Part shown: positions 48,944-58,134 of the stretch, one piece after another | How the letters are laid out: every line of letters starts with the position of its first letter | Numbering within the stretch: the first letter of the stretch is position 1 | NCBI RefSeq assembly: GCF_019880585.1 | Contig: NZ_JAINVV010000012.1 | Span: 1 to 64,000, forward strand | From: Sphingomonas colocasiae | Lineage (GTDB): Bacteria; Pseudomonadota; Alphaproteobacteria; Sphingomonadales; Sphingomonadaceae | Direction: 5' to 3' | DNA: 64,000 bases | Translations under genes and position numbers: made by a program | Notes under the pieces: model-generated | Seen by the model: the letters and a program-made list of their open reading frames with translations, nothing else | Database searches by the model: none | What the model was told of the DNA's origin: nothing

Positions 48944-49777
48944 ATGACCGTGACCGCCATTGCGCCCGTAGAGCGCCGCAGCGCCAAGATCGAAAGCATC
49001 CCGATCGGCGACCCGGAAAGCTTCGTCACGCCGCAGCGCCAAAGCATCGAGGAGGAGCGGCTGTCGCGCAAGCAGCGCCTGGCCGCCGCCTATCGCATTT
49101 TCGGCCGCTTCCGGTTCGACATGGGTGGCGCCGGCCACATCACCGTGCGCGACCCCGAACATCCCGACCATTTCTGGGTCAATCCGTTCGGCGTGCATTT
49201 CACCAAGATCCGCGTGTCGGATCTGATGCTCGTCAACCATGCGGGCGAGATCGTGACCCCGCCGGCCCAGGTGAAGCCATGGCTCAACCAGGCGGCGTTC
49301 GCGATCCATTCGCGCCTGCACGCCATGCGCCCGGACATTACCGCCGCCGCGCATTCCCACTCGCTCTATGGCAAGGCCTTCGCGTCGCTCGGCCGCCTGC
49401 TCGATCCGATCAGCCAGGATTCCGCGGCGTTTTTCGAAGCGCATGCGCTCTTCGATGAATTCACCGGCGTCGTCTTCGACACCAGCGAAGGGGACCGGAT
49501 CGGCGCCGCGCTCGGTCAAAATAATGCCGCCATCCTGCAGAATCACGGGCTGCTCACCGTCGGCCAATCGGTGGAAGCGGCGACCTGGCGCTATCTGGCG
49601 ATGGAGAATGCCTGCCAGACGCAGTTGCTTGCGGAAGCGGCCGGCACCCCGATCAAGATGTCGCCGGAAATCGCCCGCCACACCCGCGACCAGCTCGGCG
49701 GCGAATGCGGCGCCTATTGCGGCTTCCAGCCCTATTGGGAGCAGATCACCGCCGAGGAGCCCGACCTGCTCGACTGA
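48944..49777 (+). CDS. Class II aldolase/adducin family protein (island)
   Basis: A 277-residue member of the zinc-dependent class II aldolase/adducin fold. The zinc histidines lie in ITAAAHSHSLYGKAF (about residues 132-134) and ILQNHGLLTVG (about 192). DMGGAGHITVRDPEHPDHFW and NPFGVHFTKIRVSDL are typical N-terminal strands. The gene starts 1 nt after the hydroxyacid dehydrogenase stop, so the two are co-translated and may act in sequence (carbon-carbon cleavage or decarboxylation next to reduction of a keto acid). Related to but distinct from the aldolase gene at 25011. The reaction is unassigned. Confidence 0.86.
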   Translation: MTVTAIAPVERRSAKIESIPIGDPESFVTPQRQSIEEERLSRKQRLAAAYRIFGRFRFDMGGAGHITVRDPEHPDHFWVNPFGVHFTKIRVSDLMLVNHAGEIVTPPAQVKPWLNQAAFAIHSRLHAMRPDITAAAHSHSLYGKAFASLGRLLDPISQDSAAFFEAHALFDEFTGVVFDTSEGDRIGAALGQNNAAILQNHGLLTVGQSVEAATWRYLAMENACQTQLLAEAAGTPIKMSPEIARHTRDQLGGECGAYCGFQPYWEQITAEEPDLLD

Positions 49778-49827
49778 GCGCCCCCCCCAATGGCGACACG
49801 CAAGACAAAACAGGAAAGGGAGAGATC

Positions 49828-50676
49828 ATGCCGGATGCCGCGCCCCCATTGGTGCTGTACGATCAGGATGTGCCGGGCGTGGCCCGGATCAGGCTCAATC
49901 GCCCGGAACAGCGCAACGCGCAGGATTTCCCCCTGCTCTACGCGCTCAACGACGCATTCGATCGCGCGATCGCGGACGAAACGGTACGCTGCATCATCCT
50001 GGGCGGCGAAGGCCGCGACTTCTCGGCCGGCCACGACCTCAAGGGCGCGGGCATGGCGCTCGGCCGGGATCGCCCCGCAACCGGCCAGTGGGGTGGCTTC
50101 GACGAACCCGGCGCGCATGGCTGGTATGCGAGCGAGCAGGAAATCTATCTCGGCCTCACCAAGCGCTGGCGCAACCTCGCGAAACCCACCATCGCCGCGG
50201 TCAGGGGCAATTGCCTCGGCGCCGGGCTCGCGCTCGCCTGGGCCTGCGATCTGATCGTCGCCGCCGACGATGCGCGCTTCGCCGATCCCGTCGTCACCTT
50301 CGGCATGATGGGCATCGAATGGTTCGCCCATCCCTGGGAACTGGGTCCACGCAAGGCCAAGGAACATCTGTTCACATCCGATTCCTGGGATGCGCAGGAG
50401 GCGTGGCGGCTGGGCATGGTGAACCATGTCGTTGCCGTCGACGCGCTGGACGGGTTCGTGCTCGACATGGCGTCCAGGATCGCCGCCAAGCCCGCCTTCG
50501 CGCTCAAGCTCGCGAAGGAAGCGGTCAATCGCTGCGTCGATACCGGGCAGCAGGCGACGGCGATCGACTCCGTCTTCGCGCTCCATCACCTGTGCCATCA
50601 GCATAACCAGTTGCTGTTCGGCCAGCTCATGGACCCGACCAACGCGCCATCCTTCCTGCGCAAACCCGACAGATGA
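49828..50676 (+). CDS. Enoyl-CoA hydratase/isomerase family protein
   Basis: A 282-residue crotonase-fold enzyme. The oxyanion-hole segments are RDFSAGHDLKGAG (about residues 62-74) and VRGNCLGAGLALAWACD. In place of the usual GG-TQ-R loop it has GIEWFAHPWELGPRKAKE, with acidic residues at the two expected catalytic positions (WELG and AQEAW). ATG at 49828 is preceded by AGGAAAGGGAG. It is followed by a 4-nt overlap with the acyl-CoA dehydrogenase gene. It probably hydrates or isomerises an enoyl-CoA made by that enzyme. Confidence 0.9.
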   Translation: MPDAAPPLVLYDQDVPGVARIRLNRPEQRNAQDFPLLYALNDAFDRAIADETVRCIILGGEGRDFSAGHDLKGAGMALGRDRPATGQWGGFDEPGAHGWYASEQEIYLGLTKRWRNLAKPTIAAVRGNCLGAGLALAWACDLIVAADDARFADPVVTFGMMGIEWFAHPWELGPRKAKEHLFTSDSWDAQEAWRLGMVNHVVAVDALDGFVLDMASRIAAKPAFALKLAKEAVNRCVDTGQQATAIDSVFALHHLCHQHNQLLFGQLMDPTNAPSFLRKPDR

Positions 50677-52979
50677 GGCTTGAAACGGCGCCCGAGCAGC
50701 GGATGCTGGAAGACAGCATCCGCCGGCTGCTTGCCGATCGGCATGATCCGGCCGCCCGCCCCGCGCCGGGCGTGTTCCAGCCGGGCCTTTGGACCGCGCT
50801 GGCGGAACTCGGCATTCTCGGCATCGGGCTCGCCGGCGACCTTGGCGGCAGCGAGGGCGGATGCGACGAGATCGCGATCGTGGCGCGATCGCTGGGTGAG
50901 GCGCAGGTCCGCGCGCCGTTCGTCGAAACCGTCGTCACCTGTGGCGGGCTGATCGACCGGATCGGGACCGACGAACAGCGCGGAACGCTGATACCACCGC
51001 TCACCGCCGGCAAGACCGTGATGGCGCTGGCGACGGGGCGGATCGACGCGCACGCGTCCGGCGACAGCACGGTCCGGATCACGGGCTCCGCGCGCCTCGT
51101 CACCGCCGGGGGATGGGCGGACATGTTCCTGTTGGCCGCCCGGGAAGCGGATGGCGCGACCGCCATCTATCTCGTCGCCCGCGACGCACCGGGCCTGTCG
51201 CTCTCGCCAGTGCCGACGATCGACGGGTGCCTCTCGGCCGATCTCGATTTCGATCTTTCGCTCGCCGCCGGCCATCGGCTGGGAACGGGGGACGCGACCG
51301 GAATCCTCGCCCGCATCGCCGATCGCGCCGTCGCGGCACAGACCGCCATGATATCGGGCGCGATCGACGCGATGGTCGAGGCGACCCTGCAGCACAGCCG
51401 CATCCGGGAGCAGTTCGGCCGGCCGATCGGCGCGTTCCAAACGGTGCAGCACCGTGTCGCGCGCATGGCGGTGCTCGCGCAGGAAGCGCGCGCCGCCGCC
51501 GCTCTGGCGGTGATGGCCGAACGCGCGTGCCCCGCATTCCGTACACGCGCGATCGCCAGCGCCGTGCTCAGGGCGGCGGCGGTCGGCGACCATGTCGCGC
51601 GCGAGGCGGTGCAACTGCACGGTGCGCTCGGCATGACCGAGGCGCTCGGCATCGGCGGACATTTGAAGGCGGTGTTCGCCTTTGCGCAACTGCACGATCT
51701 GCGGGGCAAGAGGCGCGCGCTGGCCGCCGCGATGCGCGACGCCGATATCGCACGCGCCCCGCTCGTCCAGCCGCCCGACCCCGACGATAACGGCGTCGGC
51801 AGGACGCTGGCGCTTTCCCCGGACGAAGACCGGTTTCGCGCCGGCATCTCCGATTTTCTCGAAGAATCCCTTGATGAGGAGACGAAACGCGGCGCGAGGC
51901 TGACCGTGGGCGTGTTCGCCGAACCATCGATCGCTCAGCCCTGGCATAAGACGCTGTTCGAACGGGGCTGGATCGCGCCCTATCTTCCCGCCGATGCAGG
52001 CGGCACCGGCTGGAGCCCGCTCCAGGCCTATCTGTTCGAGAGCGAATATGCCCGCGCGGGCGCGCCGCCCCTGCAGCTTCAGGGCATTCGCATGCTCGCG
52101 CCCGTGCTGCTGCGCTTCGGCACGGCCGAACAGCAAAGCCACCATCTGCCCGGCATATTTTCGGGCAAGGACATATGGTGCCAAGGCTATTCGGAGCCGG
52201 GCGCGGGATCGGACCTCGCCGCGCTGCGCACGACGGCGGTGCGCGACGGTGATCATTATGTCGTCAACGGGTCGAAGATCTGGACCACCCAGGCCCAGCA
52301 TGCGAACCGGATGTTCGCGCTGGTGCGCACCGCGAGCACGGGGCGGCGGCAGGACGGCATCAGCTTTCTGCTGATCGACATGGCCACCCCCGGCATCACC
52401 GTCCGGCCGATCGAGACGATCCCCGGCGAGCATGAGGTGAACGAGGTCTTTTTCGACGATGTCCGCGTGCCCGTCGCCAACCGCGTCGGTGTCGAGAATC
52501 ACGGCTGGACATGCGCCAAATTCCTGCTCGAGCACGAACGCGGCGGCAGCGTGGTCGCACCGTCGCTGCGCGGCTATCTGGCCGGCGCGCTCGAATGCGT
52601 CGATGGCGATGCGTTCGATGATCGCATCGCCGATATCGCGGCAGCGATCGACGCGATCGAAATGCTGGAACTGCTTGCGATCGCCCAGCCCGAGGACGGG
52701 CTGGAAGCCGGCCTGTCCGCTTCCGCCCGCAAATTGCGGATGGCGGAGGTCCGGCAGCAGATCGGCGCGCTTGCCTGCGATGCGCTGGGCCCGGACGCAT
52801 TGCGCTGGCCGCTCGCCCGGCCATTGCACGAACAGCCGGCAAGCGATCCGGTGGCGGAACGCCGGCGCGCGGCGGTGCCGATCGCGCTCAACGACCTCGC
52901 TTATTCCATCTTCGCCGGATCGAACGAGATCCAGCTTTCCATTCTTGCGCGCGGCATCGGGATGCCCGACCCGCGATGA
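50673..52979 (+). CDS. Fused double acyl-CoA dehydrogenase
   Basis: A 768-residue protein made of two acyl-CoA dehydrogenase modules in one chain. The N-terminal module (about 1-360) ends with IREQFGRPIGAFQTVQHRVA and EAVQLHGALGMTEAL but has a degraded middle domain without the usual EPxAGSD motif. The C-terminal module (about 385-768) has YSEPGAGSDLAALRTTA, KIWTTQAQHANRMF, LLEHERGG (a Glu where isovaleryl-CoA dehydrogenase-type enzymes place their base) and a late YSIFAGSNEIQ. This resembles the heteromeric actinobacterial steroid-side-chain dehydrogenases and the fused FadE34 type. It is translationally coupled with the crotonase before it and the CoA ligase after it. Confidence 0.9.
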   Translation: MRLETAPEQRMLEDSIRRLLADRHDPAARPAPGVFQPGLWTALAELGILGIGLAGDLGGSEGGCDEIAIVARSLGEAQVRAPFVETVVTCGGLIDRIGTDEQRGTLIPPLTAGKTVMALATGRIDAHASGDSTVRITGSARLVTAGGWADMFLLAAREADGATAIYLVARDAPGLSLSPVPTIDGCLSADLDFDLSLAAGHRLGTGDATGILARIADRAVAAQTAMISGAIDAMVEATLQHSRIREQFGRPIGAFQTVQHRVARMAVLAQEARAAAALAVMAERACPAFRTRAIASAVLRAAAVGDHVAREAVQLHGALGMTEALGIGGHLKAVFAFAQLHDLRGKRRALAAAMRDADIARAPLVQPPDPDDNGVGRTLALSPDEDRFRAGISDFLEESLDEETKRGARLTVGVFAEPSIAQPWHKTLFERGWIAPYLPADAGGTGWSPLQAYLFESEYARAGAPPLQLQGIRMLAPVLLRFGTAEQQSHHLPGIFSGKDIWCQGYSEPGAGSDLAALRTTAVRDGDHYVVNGSKIWTTQAQHANRMFALVRTASTGRRQDGISFLLIDMATPGITVRPIETIPGEHEVNEVFFDDVRVPVANRVGVENHGWTCAKFLLEHERGGSVVAPSLRGYLAGALECVDGDAFDDRIADIAAAIDAIEMLELLAIAQPEDGLEAGLSASARKLRMAEVRQQIGALACDALGPDALRWPLARPLHEQPASDPVAERRRAAVPIALNDLAYSIFAGSNEIQLSILARGIGMPDPR

Positions 52980-52990
52980 GGGGCACGACC

Positions 52991-55108
52991 ATGTCAGGCG
53001 GTTTCACGAACACACGCGACCTTTCGGCGCTGCTCGACCCGAAAAGCATCGCGATTGTCGGCGCTTCGCCCAACCCCTTGCGCATCGGCGGGATTCCGCT
53101 CGCCAACCTTTTGGCCCGCGGCTTTCCAGCGGACAGGATCCTGCCGGTCAATCCCAATCATGCCGAGATCCAGGGGCTGCGCTGCTATACCGATATCGGC
53201 GCCCTGCCATGGGCGCCCGACCTCGCGATCGTGGCGGTCGCCGCCGACGCGGCGCTCGACGCGCTCGATGCGCTCGATCGGCTGGGCGCCCGCGCCGCCA
53301 TCCTGTTCGCCGCCGGCTTCGGTGAGGATCCGACCCCGGAAGGCCTGGCGCGCGACGCCCGGCTCAAGGCATTCATCGCCGGCAGCGCGATGGCGATCGC
53401 GGGACCGAACACGATCGGCATCGGCAATATCGCGACCGGCACCACCGCATCCTTCCTCACCACATTGGGCGAGCCGCTGCCCGCCGGGCCGCTCGCGCTG
53501 ATCGGGCAGAGCGGCAACAGCGTGAGCATGATGGCCAGCGACGCGCGCGATTTCGGGATCGGCATGTCCTATTTCGTTTCGACCGGAAACGAGGCGGGGG
53601 TCGATTTCGCCGCCTATCTCGATCATTTCGCGGCCGATCCAGCGACCGGGGCCGTGCTCGGCTATTGCGAGCAGGTGCGCGACGGCGCCGCGTTCATGAA
53701 CGCCGCCCTCCGCCTCCGCGACGCCGGCAAGCCGTTGTTCCTCGCCAAGGTCGGGCGATCGGAGAAGGGGCGCGAAGCGACGATATCGCACACCGGCGCG
53801 ATGGCGGGCGACGCGATCGTGACCCAGGCCGCGTTCCGCCAGCTCGGCATCGGCATGGGCCGCGATCCGGCCGAAATCATGGATCTCACACGGCTGTGGA
53901 ACACCGGCGCGCGCCCGGCCCGGCCGGGCGTCTGCATCGTCTCGCTGTCGGGCGCCGGCTGCGCCTTTCTTTCGGACATGTTCGACGATGCCGGCGTGCC
54001 CGTCCCCACCCTGCCCGATGCGGTGCAGGCGCGATTGCGCACCGCCATTCCCAGCTATGGCATGGTCAGCAATCCCGTCGACCTGACCGGCAATGTCATC
54101 AACGACATGAACCATCTGCGCACGGTTCTGGACGCGCTGATCGAATCCGACGCGATGGATTGCATCCTCATCTACATCATGGGCTCGCTGCTCGATGCCG
54201 CCGCGCCGATCCTGCTCGAAATCCGCCAGCGCACCGACAAGCTCATCGTCGCGCTCGATCCGTCGAATGCGCACTCGGCGGCGTCCCTGCGCGCCGCCGG
54301 GGTCGAGGTGTTCGCCGACGCCCTGCGCGCCGTTTCCGGGATCGCCGCCTATCTTCGCTGGGCGCGGGACATGTCCGAAGACCAGTGGCGGCCGGTCGCG
54401 CCGCAAGCGATCGCGGCCCCGGACTGGCTTGAACGCCTGCACGCCAGCGGCAGGCGGAGCCTCACCGAAGTCGAAGGCAAGAAATGGCTCGCTGAAGCCG
54501 GCGTCCCGACGGTCGAGGAGGTCGAGGCGGCGGACGAGGCGACGGCGTTGGCGGCAGCCGAAGCGCTCGGCTATCCGGTGGTGGTCAAGCTTTCGAGCCC
54601 CGATATCGCCCACAAGACCGAGATCGGCGGCGTCGCGCTCGACATCCGCGACGCGGAGCAGCTTCGAACGGCGTTCCGGTCTATCGTCGCACGGGCGAGC
54701 GCGGAACGGCCCGATGCAGAGATCCGGGGCGTGGTGGTGCAGAAGCAACTGGCCGGGCAGGACATGTTGATCGGCATCACCCGCGATCCGACCTTCGGGC
54801 CGGTGATGACATTGGGGCTGGGCGGCGTGCTGACCGAACTCTATCGCGACATCGCCGTGCGCCTGCTGCCGGTCGATCGCCGGACGGCCAGAGCGATGCT
54901 GGAAGAACTCACCTGCGCGCCGCTGCTGACGGGCTTTCGCGGCAGGCCCGTCGCCGATATCGACGCGCTGGCGGACGCGATGGCCACGCTTTCGGACCTG
55001 GCGCTCGCCAGCCCGCACATCGCCGAACTGGAGGTCAATCCGATGATCGTGCGTCCCGCGGGCGAAGGCTGTTTCGCGGTCGATGCGCTCGTACGGCTAG
55101 CCGATTGA
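52991..55108 (+). CDS. ADP-forming acyl-CoA synthetase (acetate-CoA ligase family)
   Basis: A 705-residue single-chain NDP-forming CoA ligase. In order: CoA-binding domain (about 10-135; SIAIVGASPNPLRIGG), succinyl-CoA-ligase-like domains with the phosphohistidine region TISHTGAMAGDAIVTQ (about 262), and a C-terminal ATP-grasp domain (about 480-700; GYPVVVKLSSPDIAHKTEIGG). ATG at 52991 has GAGGGG at good spacing; another ATG 15 bp earlier overlaps the previous stop (ATGA). Such enzymes activate or release organic acids as CoA thioesters without pyrophosphate. It is the last gene of the plus-strand operon, and probably activates the ring-opened acid. Confidence 0.92.
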   Translation: MSGGFTNTRDLSALLDPKSIAIVGASPNPLRIGGIPLANLLARGFPADRILPVNPNHAEIQGLRCYTDIGALPWAPDLAIVAVAADAALDALDALDRLGARAAILFAAGFGEDPTPEGLARDARLKAFIAGSAMAIAGPNTIGIGNIATGTTASFLTTLGEPLPAGPLALIGQSGNSVSMMASDARDFGIGMSYFVSTGNEAGVDFAAYLDHFAADPATGAVLGYCEQVRDGAAFMNAALRLRDAGKPLFLAKVGRSEKGREATISHTGAMAGDAIVTQAAFRQLGIGMGRDPAEIMDLTRLWNTGARPARPGVCIVSLSGAGCAFLSDMFDDAGVPVPTLPDAVQARLRTAIPSYGMVSNPVDLTGNVINDMNHLRTVLDALIESDAMDCILIYIMGSLLDAAAPILLEIRQRTDKLIVALDPSNAHSAASLRAAGVEVFADALRAVSGIAAYLRWARDMSEDQWRPVAPQAIAAPDWLERLHASGRRSLTEVEGKKWLAEAGVPTVEEVEAADEATALAAAEALGYPVVVKLSSPDIAHKTEIGGVALDIRDAEQLRTAFRSIVARASAERPDAEIRGVVVQKQLAGQDMLIGITRDPTFGPVMTLGLGGVLTELYRDIAVRLLPVDRRTARAMLEELTCAPLLTGFRGRPVADIDALADAMATLSDLALASPHIAELEVNPMIVRPAGEGCFAVDALVRLAD

Positions 55109-55130
55109 ACGGCTTCGCAGCCGATCCGCA

Positions 55131-55952
55131 CTATCGCGACAGGAATTCGAGCGCGGCCGCGTTCACCGCGTCCGGCCGTTCGGTCATCGGCCAATGGCCG
55201 ACCCCCGAATAGACGATCACGGTCGCATCGCCGCAACCGGTCGCGAATTTCAGCGCGCCCGAAACCGGGCAGATGCCGTCCGCCGCGCCCCAGATCACAA
55301 GAACCGACTGGTTCAACGCATCGAGGCGGTCGGTGAGATCAGGTAATCGCATCATGCCCAGCACTTCAGGCGGCTGCGTCCGCGCCACCAGCGTGCGCGC
55401 GGCCACGGCCTGGTCGCTGACGGCTGACGGGTCGGTCACGAAACTTTCCAGCATGGTCCGCATGCGGGCTTCGTCCATCGCGCCCGGCTGCGGCGCCAGC
55501 ATGCGCTGCACCATCGGCTGCGCGAAATAGGTTTCCCGGCTTTCGAGTGCGCCGGGCGCGATCAGCACGGCACGCGACACCAGATCGGGATAGCGCAGCG
55601 CCGCATCGATCGAGACCGCACCGCCGAGCGAATTTCCGAAGAACGCGCCCCTGCTGATACCGGCACGCGTGAGCGCCTCTACCAGAGTGTCGGTGAAACG
55701 CTCCAGCGGATAACCCTGGTCATCCACCGGTTTGCCGGAGGCGCCGAAACCGATCAGGTCCGGCACCACCACGCGGTATCCCGCATCGACGAACGCATCG
55801 ATATTGGCATGGAAATGCACCGGGCCGCTGGCGCCGAGCCCCGCGCCGTGCACCATGACGATGGGTGCCCCCTGCCCGAATTCGGCCAGGCGGATATGCC
55901 CGCCGCCGTCGAGCGGCACGTCCTGAACACGCGGCTCGGCGCGGATCCTCAT
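55131..55952 (-). CDS. Alpha/beta hydrolase
   Basis: A 273-residue serine hydrolase of the alpha/beta fold resembling ring-cleavage-product and lactone hydrolases. The oxyanion HGAGLGASG follows the strand IVMVHG, the nucleophile elbow is GNSLGG (Ser near residue 105), the acid is in VIWGAADGICP and the His in SGVGHWPMTERPD. ATG at 55952 overlaps the LLM stop (ATGA). Translation coupled to a flavin monooxygenase suggests that it hydrolyses that enzyme's ester, lactone or epoxide product; this is an inference. Confidence 0.88.
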   Translation of the reverse strand: MRIRAEPRVQDVPLDGGGHIRLAEFGQGAPIVMVHGAGLGASGPVHFHANIDAFVDAGYRVVVPDLIGFGASGKPVDDQGYPLERFTDTLVEALTRAGISRGAFFGNSLGGAVSIDAALRYPDLVSRAVLIAPGALESRETYFAQPMVQRMLAPQPGAMDEARMRTMLESFVTDPSAVSDQAVAARTLVARTQPPEVLGMMRLPDLTDRLDALNQSVLVIWGAADGICPVSGALKFATGCGDATVIVYSGVGHWPMTERPDAVNAAALEFLSR

Positions 55953-57151
55953 CGCGAGGCCAACTCGGCGGCCTTGCGCTGCTGTTCCCACAGCGCGAAT
56001 TCCTGCGCCACGCCCTTGTCGCGTTCAGCCATGCCGCTCAGATGATTGGCTTCCGCCCAATCCCAGGACCGGCTGCGCGCATCGTTCATGCGCTGGATAT
56101 GCGGGATCACATATTCGGCGATCAGTTCGTAATGCCGCTTGGTCGCGGGATAATCGGCCCAGTTGTGCGCGCAATCGAGAATGGCGCCGAAGCCGCCGTT
56201 CGACTGCTCCCATAATTTGTCGATGCGCGCGATCAGATCGTCGGGCGTGCCGATCACCGTATGCTGCGCGATCATCGCGTCGATCTGTTCGTCCAGCGTC
56301 GCCGCGTGCGCGCCGGGCTTGGCCACCGGGAAGGTCGCGACGCGCTGGAAATAATCCAGCCACTGGCCCAGCCCATGGCGCACATTGGCGCGCGCCTGCT
56401 CGCGCGTCTCGGCGATGTGGAAGTTTCCGACCACGCGCCAGTCGGCGCGGTTGATCGTCTGGCCGTTCTGCCGCGCCGCATCGTTCCAGATGTCATAGGC
56501 GGCCTGAAGCGCGTTGAACGCCGCATCGGAAGACGTGGTGGCCGAAAGCAGCCCCAGGCCATAGGTGCCCGCGATGCGCGGGCCGCCCGGCGAAACCGCC
56601 GACGACATGAAGATCTGCGGGTGCGGCCGGGTATAGGGAAGGATGTGGCAGCGGGCATCCTTGAGCTCCCAATGATCGGTCTTCATCGACACCGTCTCGC
56701 CGCGCAGCAGTGGCAGCAGCGCATCGAATCCCTGCATCACATTGGTGCGCAATTCGGTCTGCGCCCGGCCGATCATATGCACGTCGGAGGGCAAGGCGCC
56801 GGGTCCGAAGCCGAACATGACGCGGCCGCGCGTCTGGTGATCGAGCTGGATGATGCGATCCGCCGTCATCAGAGGATTGTGATAGGGCAGAGAGATCACG
56901 CCGGTTCCGAAGCGGATATGCTTGGTGCGCTCGGCGGCGGCGGCGATGAAGATTTCGGGCGAGGCGATCACTTCCACGCCGGCGGAATGATGCTCGCCGA
57001 TCCACGCCTCGTCATACCCCAGCCGATCGAGATGTTCGACAAGGTCGAGATCGCGATGGAGCGCCAGATGGACGCTCTTGTTCAGATTGGCGTGATAAGG
57101 CGCCATGAACGCACCGAACCGCAGACCCTGTTTTTCCAACACCTCGCGCAT
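55949..57151 (-). CDS. LLM-class flavin monooxygenase, limonene monooxygenase-like
   Basis: A 400-residue bacterial-luciferase-like, FMN-dependent monooxygenase. WIGEHHSAGVEVIASPEIFI (about residues 55-74), GTGVISLPYHNPLMTADRI and GFGPGALPSDVHMIG are strong family motifs and resemble the limonene 1,2-monooxygenase (LimB) branch. The enzyme needs reduced flavin from a separate reductase, which is not in the window. A copy of the island motif lies 75 bp upstream on the same strand. It is coupled to the hydrolase gene. Depending on substrate it could epoxidise an alkene or perform a Baeyer-Villiger oxidation; sequence alone does not decide. Confidence 0.9.
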   Translation of the reverse strand: MREVLEKQGLRFGAFMAPYHANLNKSVHLALHRDLDLVEHLDRLGYDEAWIGEHHSAGVEVIASPEIFIAAAAERTKHIRFGTGVISLPYHNPLMTADRIIQLDHQTRGRVMFGFGPGALPSDVHMIGRAQTELRTNVMQGFDALLPLLRGETVSMKTDHWELKDARCHILPYTRPHPQIFMSSAVSPGGPRIAGTYGLGLLSATTSSDAAFNALQAAYDIWNDAARQNGQTINRADWRVVGNFHIAETREQARANVRHGLGQWLDYFQRVATFPVAKPGAHAATLDEQIDAMIAQHTVIGTPDDLIARIDKLWEQSNGGFGAILDCAHNWADYPATKRHYELIAEYVIPHIQRMNDARSRSWDWAEANHLSGMAERDKGVAQEFALWEQQRKAAELASR

Positions 57152-57225
57152 CGCGCCACTCTCCCATGACGCCGGACGCTCCTCGACGCCGGCACCGGAA
57201 AACTATGTCCGCACGCCTCAATCGT

Positions 57226-57235
57226 CAACCCGGTT
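57226..57235 (-). promoter_or_regulatory. Island motif copy a (monooxygenase promoter)
   Basis: CCGGGTTGAC read on the minus strand, followed by GATTGAGG. It lies 75 bp before the LLM start. GCGATATTTCGCGATAGAT just upstream is a nearby partly palindromic sequence. Confidence 0.55.
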
Positions 57236-57275
57236 TATCTATCGCGAAATATCGCTTCGATTTCCGGGCCTTGGA

Positions 57276-58010
57276 TCAGCCCCGGCCGATAAAGGGCATG
57301 GTGGTCGGCATGATCGTGAGCGCCGCGATGTTCGCCTCGACGGGAAGCGCGGCCATCTGCGCGACCGCCTGGGCGACGAGGTCCACGGGGATCGTCGGTT
57401 CGCTGGCGATGCGTCCGTCCGCCTGCATCACGCCGGACACCATCTGGCCGGTCATCGCGGTCGCCGCGTTGCCGATATCGATCTGGCCGCAGGCGATGCC
57501 GTGGCGGCGCCCTTCGAGCGCCGTTGCCTTGGTCAATCCGCTGACCGCATGCTTGCTGGCGGTATAGGCCGCCGCGTCCGGACGTGGCGAATGCGCCGAG
57601 ATCGATCCGTTGTTGATGATGCGGCCGCCCTGCGGATCCTGTGCCCGCATCAGCCGCATCGCGGCGCGCGTGCACAGGAAAACGCCGGTGAGATTGGTAT
57701 CCACCACCCGGCGCCAGTCCGCCGGATCCAGGTCCGCGATCGGCGTCGGCGCCATGCCGGTGCCGGCATTATTGAACAGCAGGTCGAGCCGCCCGAACCG
57801 CGCCGAGATCTCGGCGAACAGCCGGTCGACCGAGTCCGCATCCGCCACATCCGCTACGATGGCGCATGCGCCGGATATCTCCTGCGCGGCCCGATCGATC
57901 GCCTCCCGCCGCCGTCCCGCGAGTACGCATGTGAAGCCGAGTTTCGCGAGTTCCGTCGCCGATGCCCGGCCGATCCCGCTGCCGCCGCCCGTTATCAGTG
58001 CCACCTTCAT
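57276..58010 (-). CDS. Short-chain dehydrogenase/reductase
   Basis: A 244-residue classical SDR. The cofactor motif TGGGSGIGR (residues 7-15) is followed by LAGRRREA, whose arginines favour NADP(H) or are neutral. NNAG, the catalytic Ser in NNGSISAHS, and Tyr/Lys in [10 protein letters not shown] complete the active site. ATG at 58010 has a strong GGAGG site 7 nt upstream; the 12-residue extension covers that site and is not used. Divergent from the IlvD gene; its 124-bp gap from the LLM gene contains a motif copy. It probably interconverts an alcohol and ketone in the island's pathway. Confidence 0.9.
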   Translation of the reverse strand: MKVALITGGGSGIGRASATELAKLGFTCVLAGRRREAIDRAAQEISGACAIVADVADADSVDRLFAEISARFGRLDLLFNNAGTGMAPTPIADLDPADWRRVVDTNLTGVFLCTRAAMRLMRAQDPQGGRIINNGSISAHSPRPDAAAYTASKHAVSGLTKATALEGRRHGIACGQIDIGNAATAMTGQMVSGVMQADGRIASEPTIPVDLVAQAVAQMAALPVEANIAALTIMPTTMPFIGRG

Positions 58011-58077
58011 CCGCCACCTCCCTGATCGATCGCGAAGCGGTGGCATCGACGGCGGCGAATGTCGATCAAAAAGACAT

Positions 58078-58087
58078 CCGGGTTGAC
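58078..58087 (+). promoter_or_regulatory. Island motif copy c (dehydratase promoter)
   Basis: CCGGGTTGAC followed by GAATCGATATTCG, which contains the palindrome CGAAT-CGAT-ATTCG. It lies 48 bp before the IlvD/Edd GTG on the same strand. TTGACG and a weak CATCAT or ATCATT downstream fit -35 and -10 boxes. Confidence 0.6.
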
Positions 58088-58134
58088 GAATCGATATTCG
58101 GCGACATCATTCGGGTACAAGCGAGGGGAATGAC

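Noticed and set aside
50598-52829. 743-codon open frame on the minus strand
   Set aside because: It is antisense to the fused acyl-CoA dehydrogenase, with Arg/Asp/Gly-rich composition typical of a shadow frame.
52994-55018. 674-codon open frame on the minus strand
   Set aside because: It is antisense to the CoA ligase gene and has no recognisable domain.
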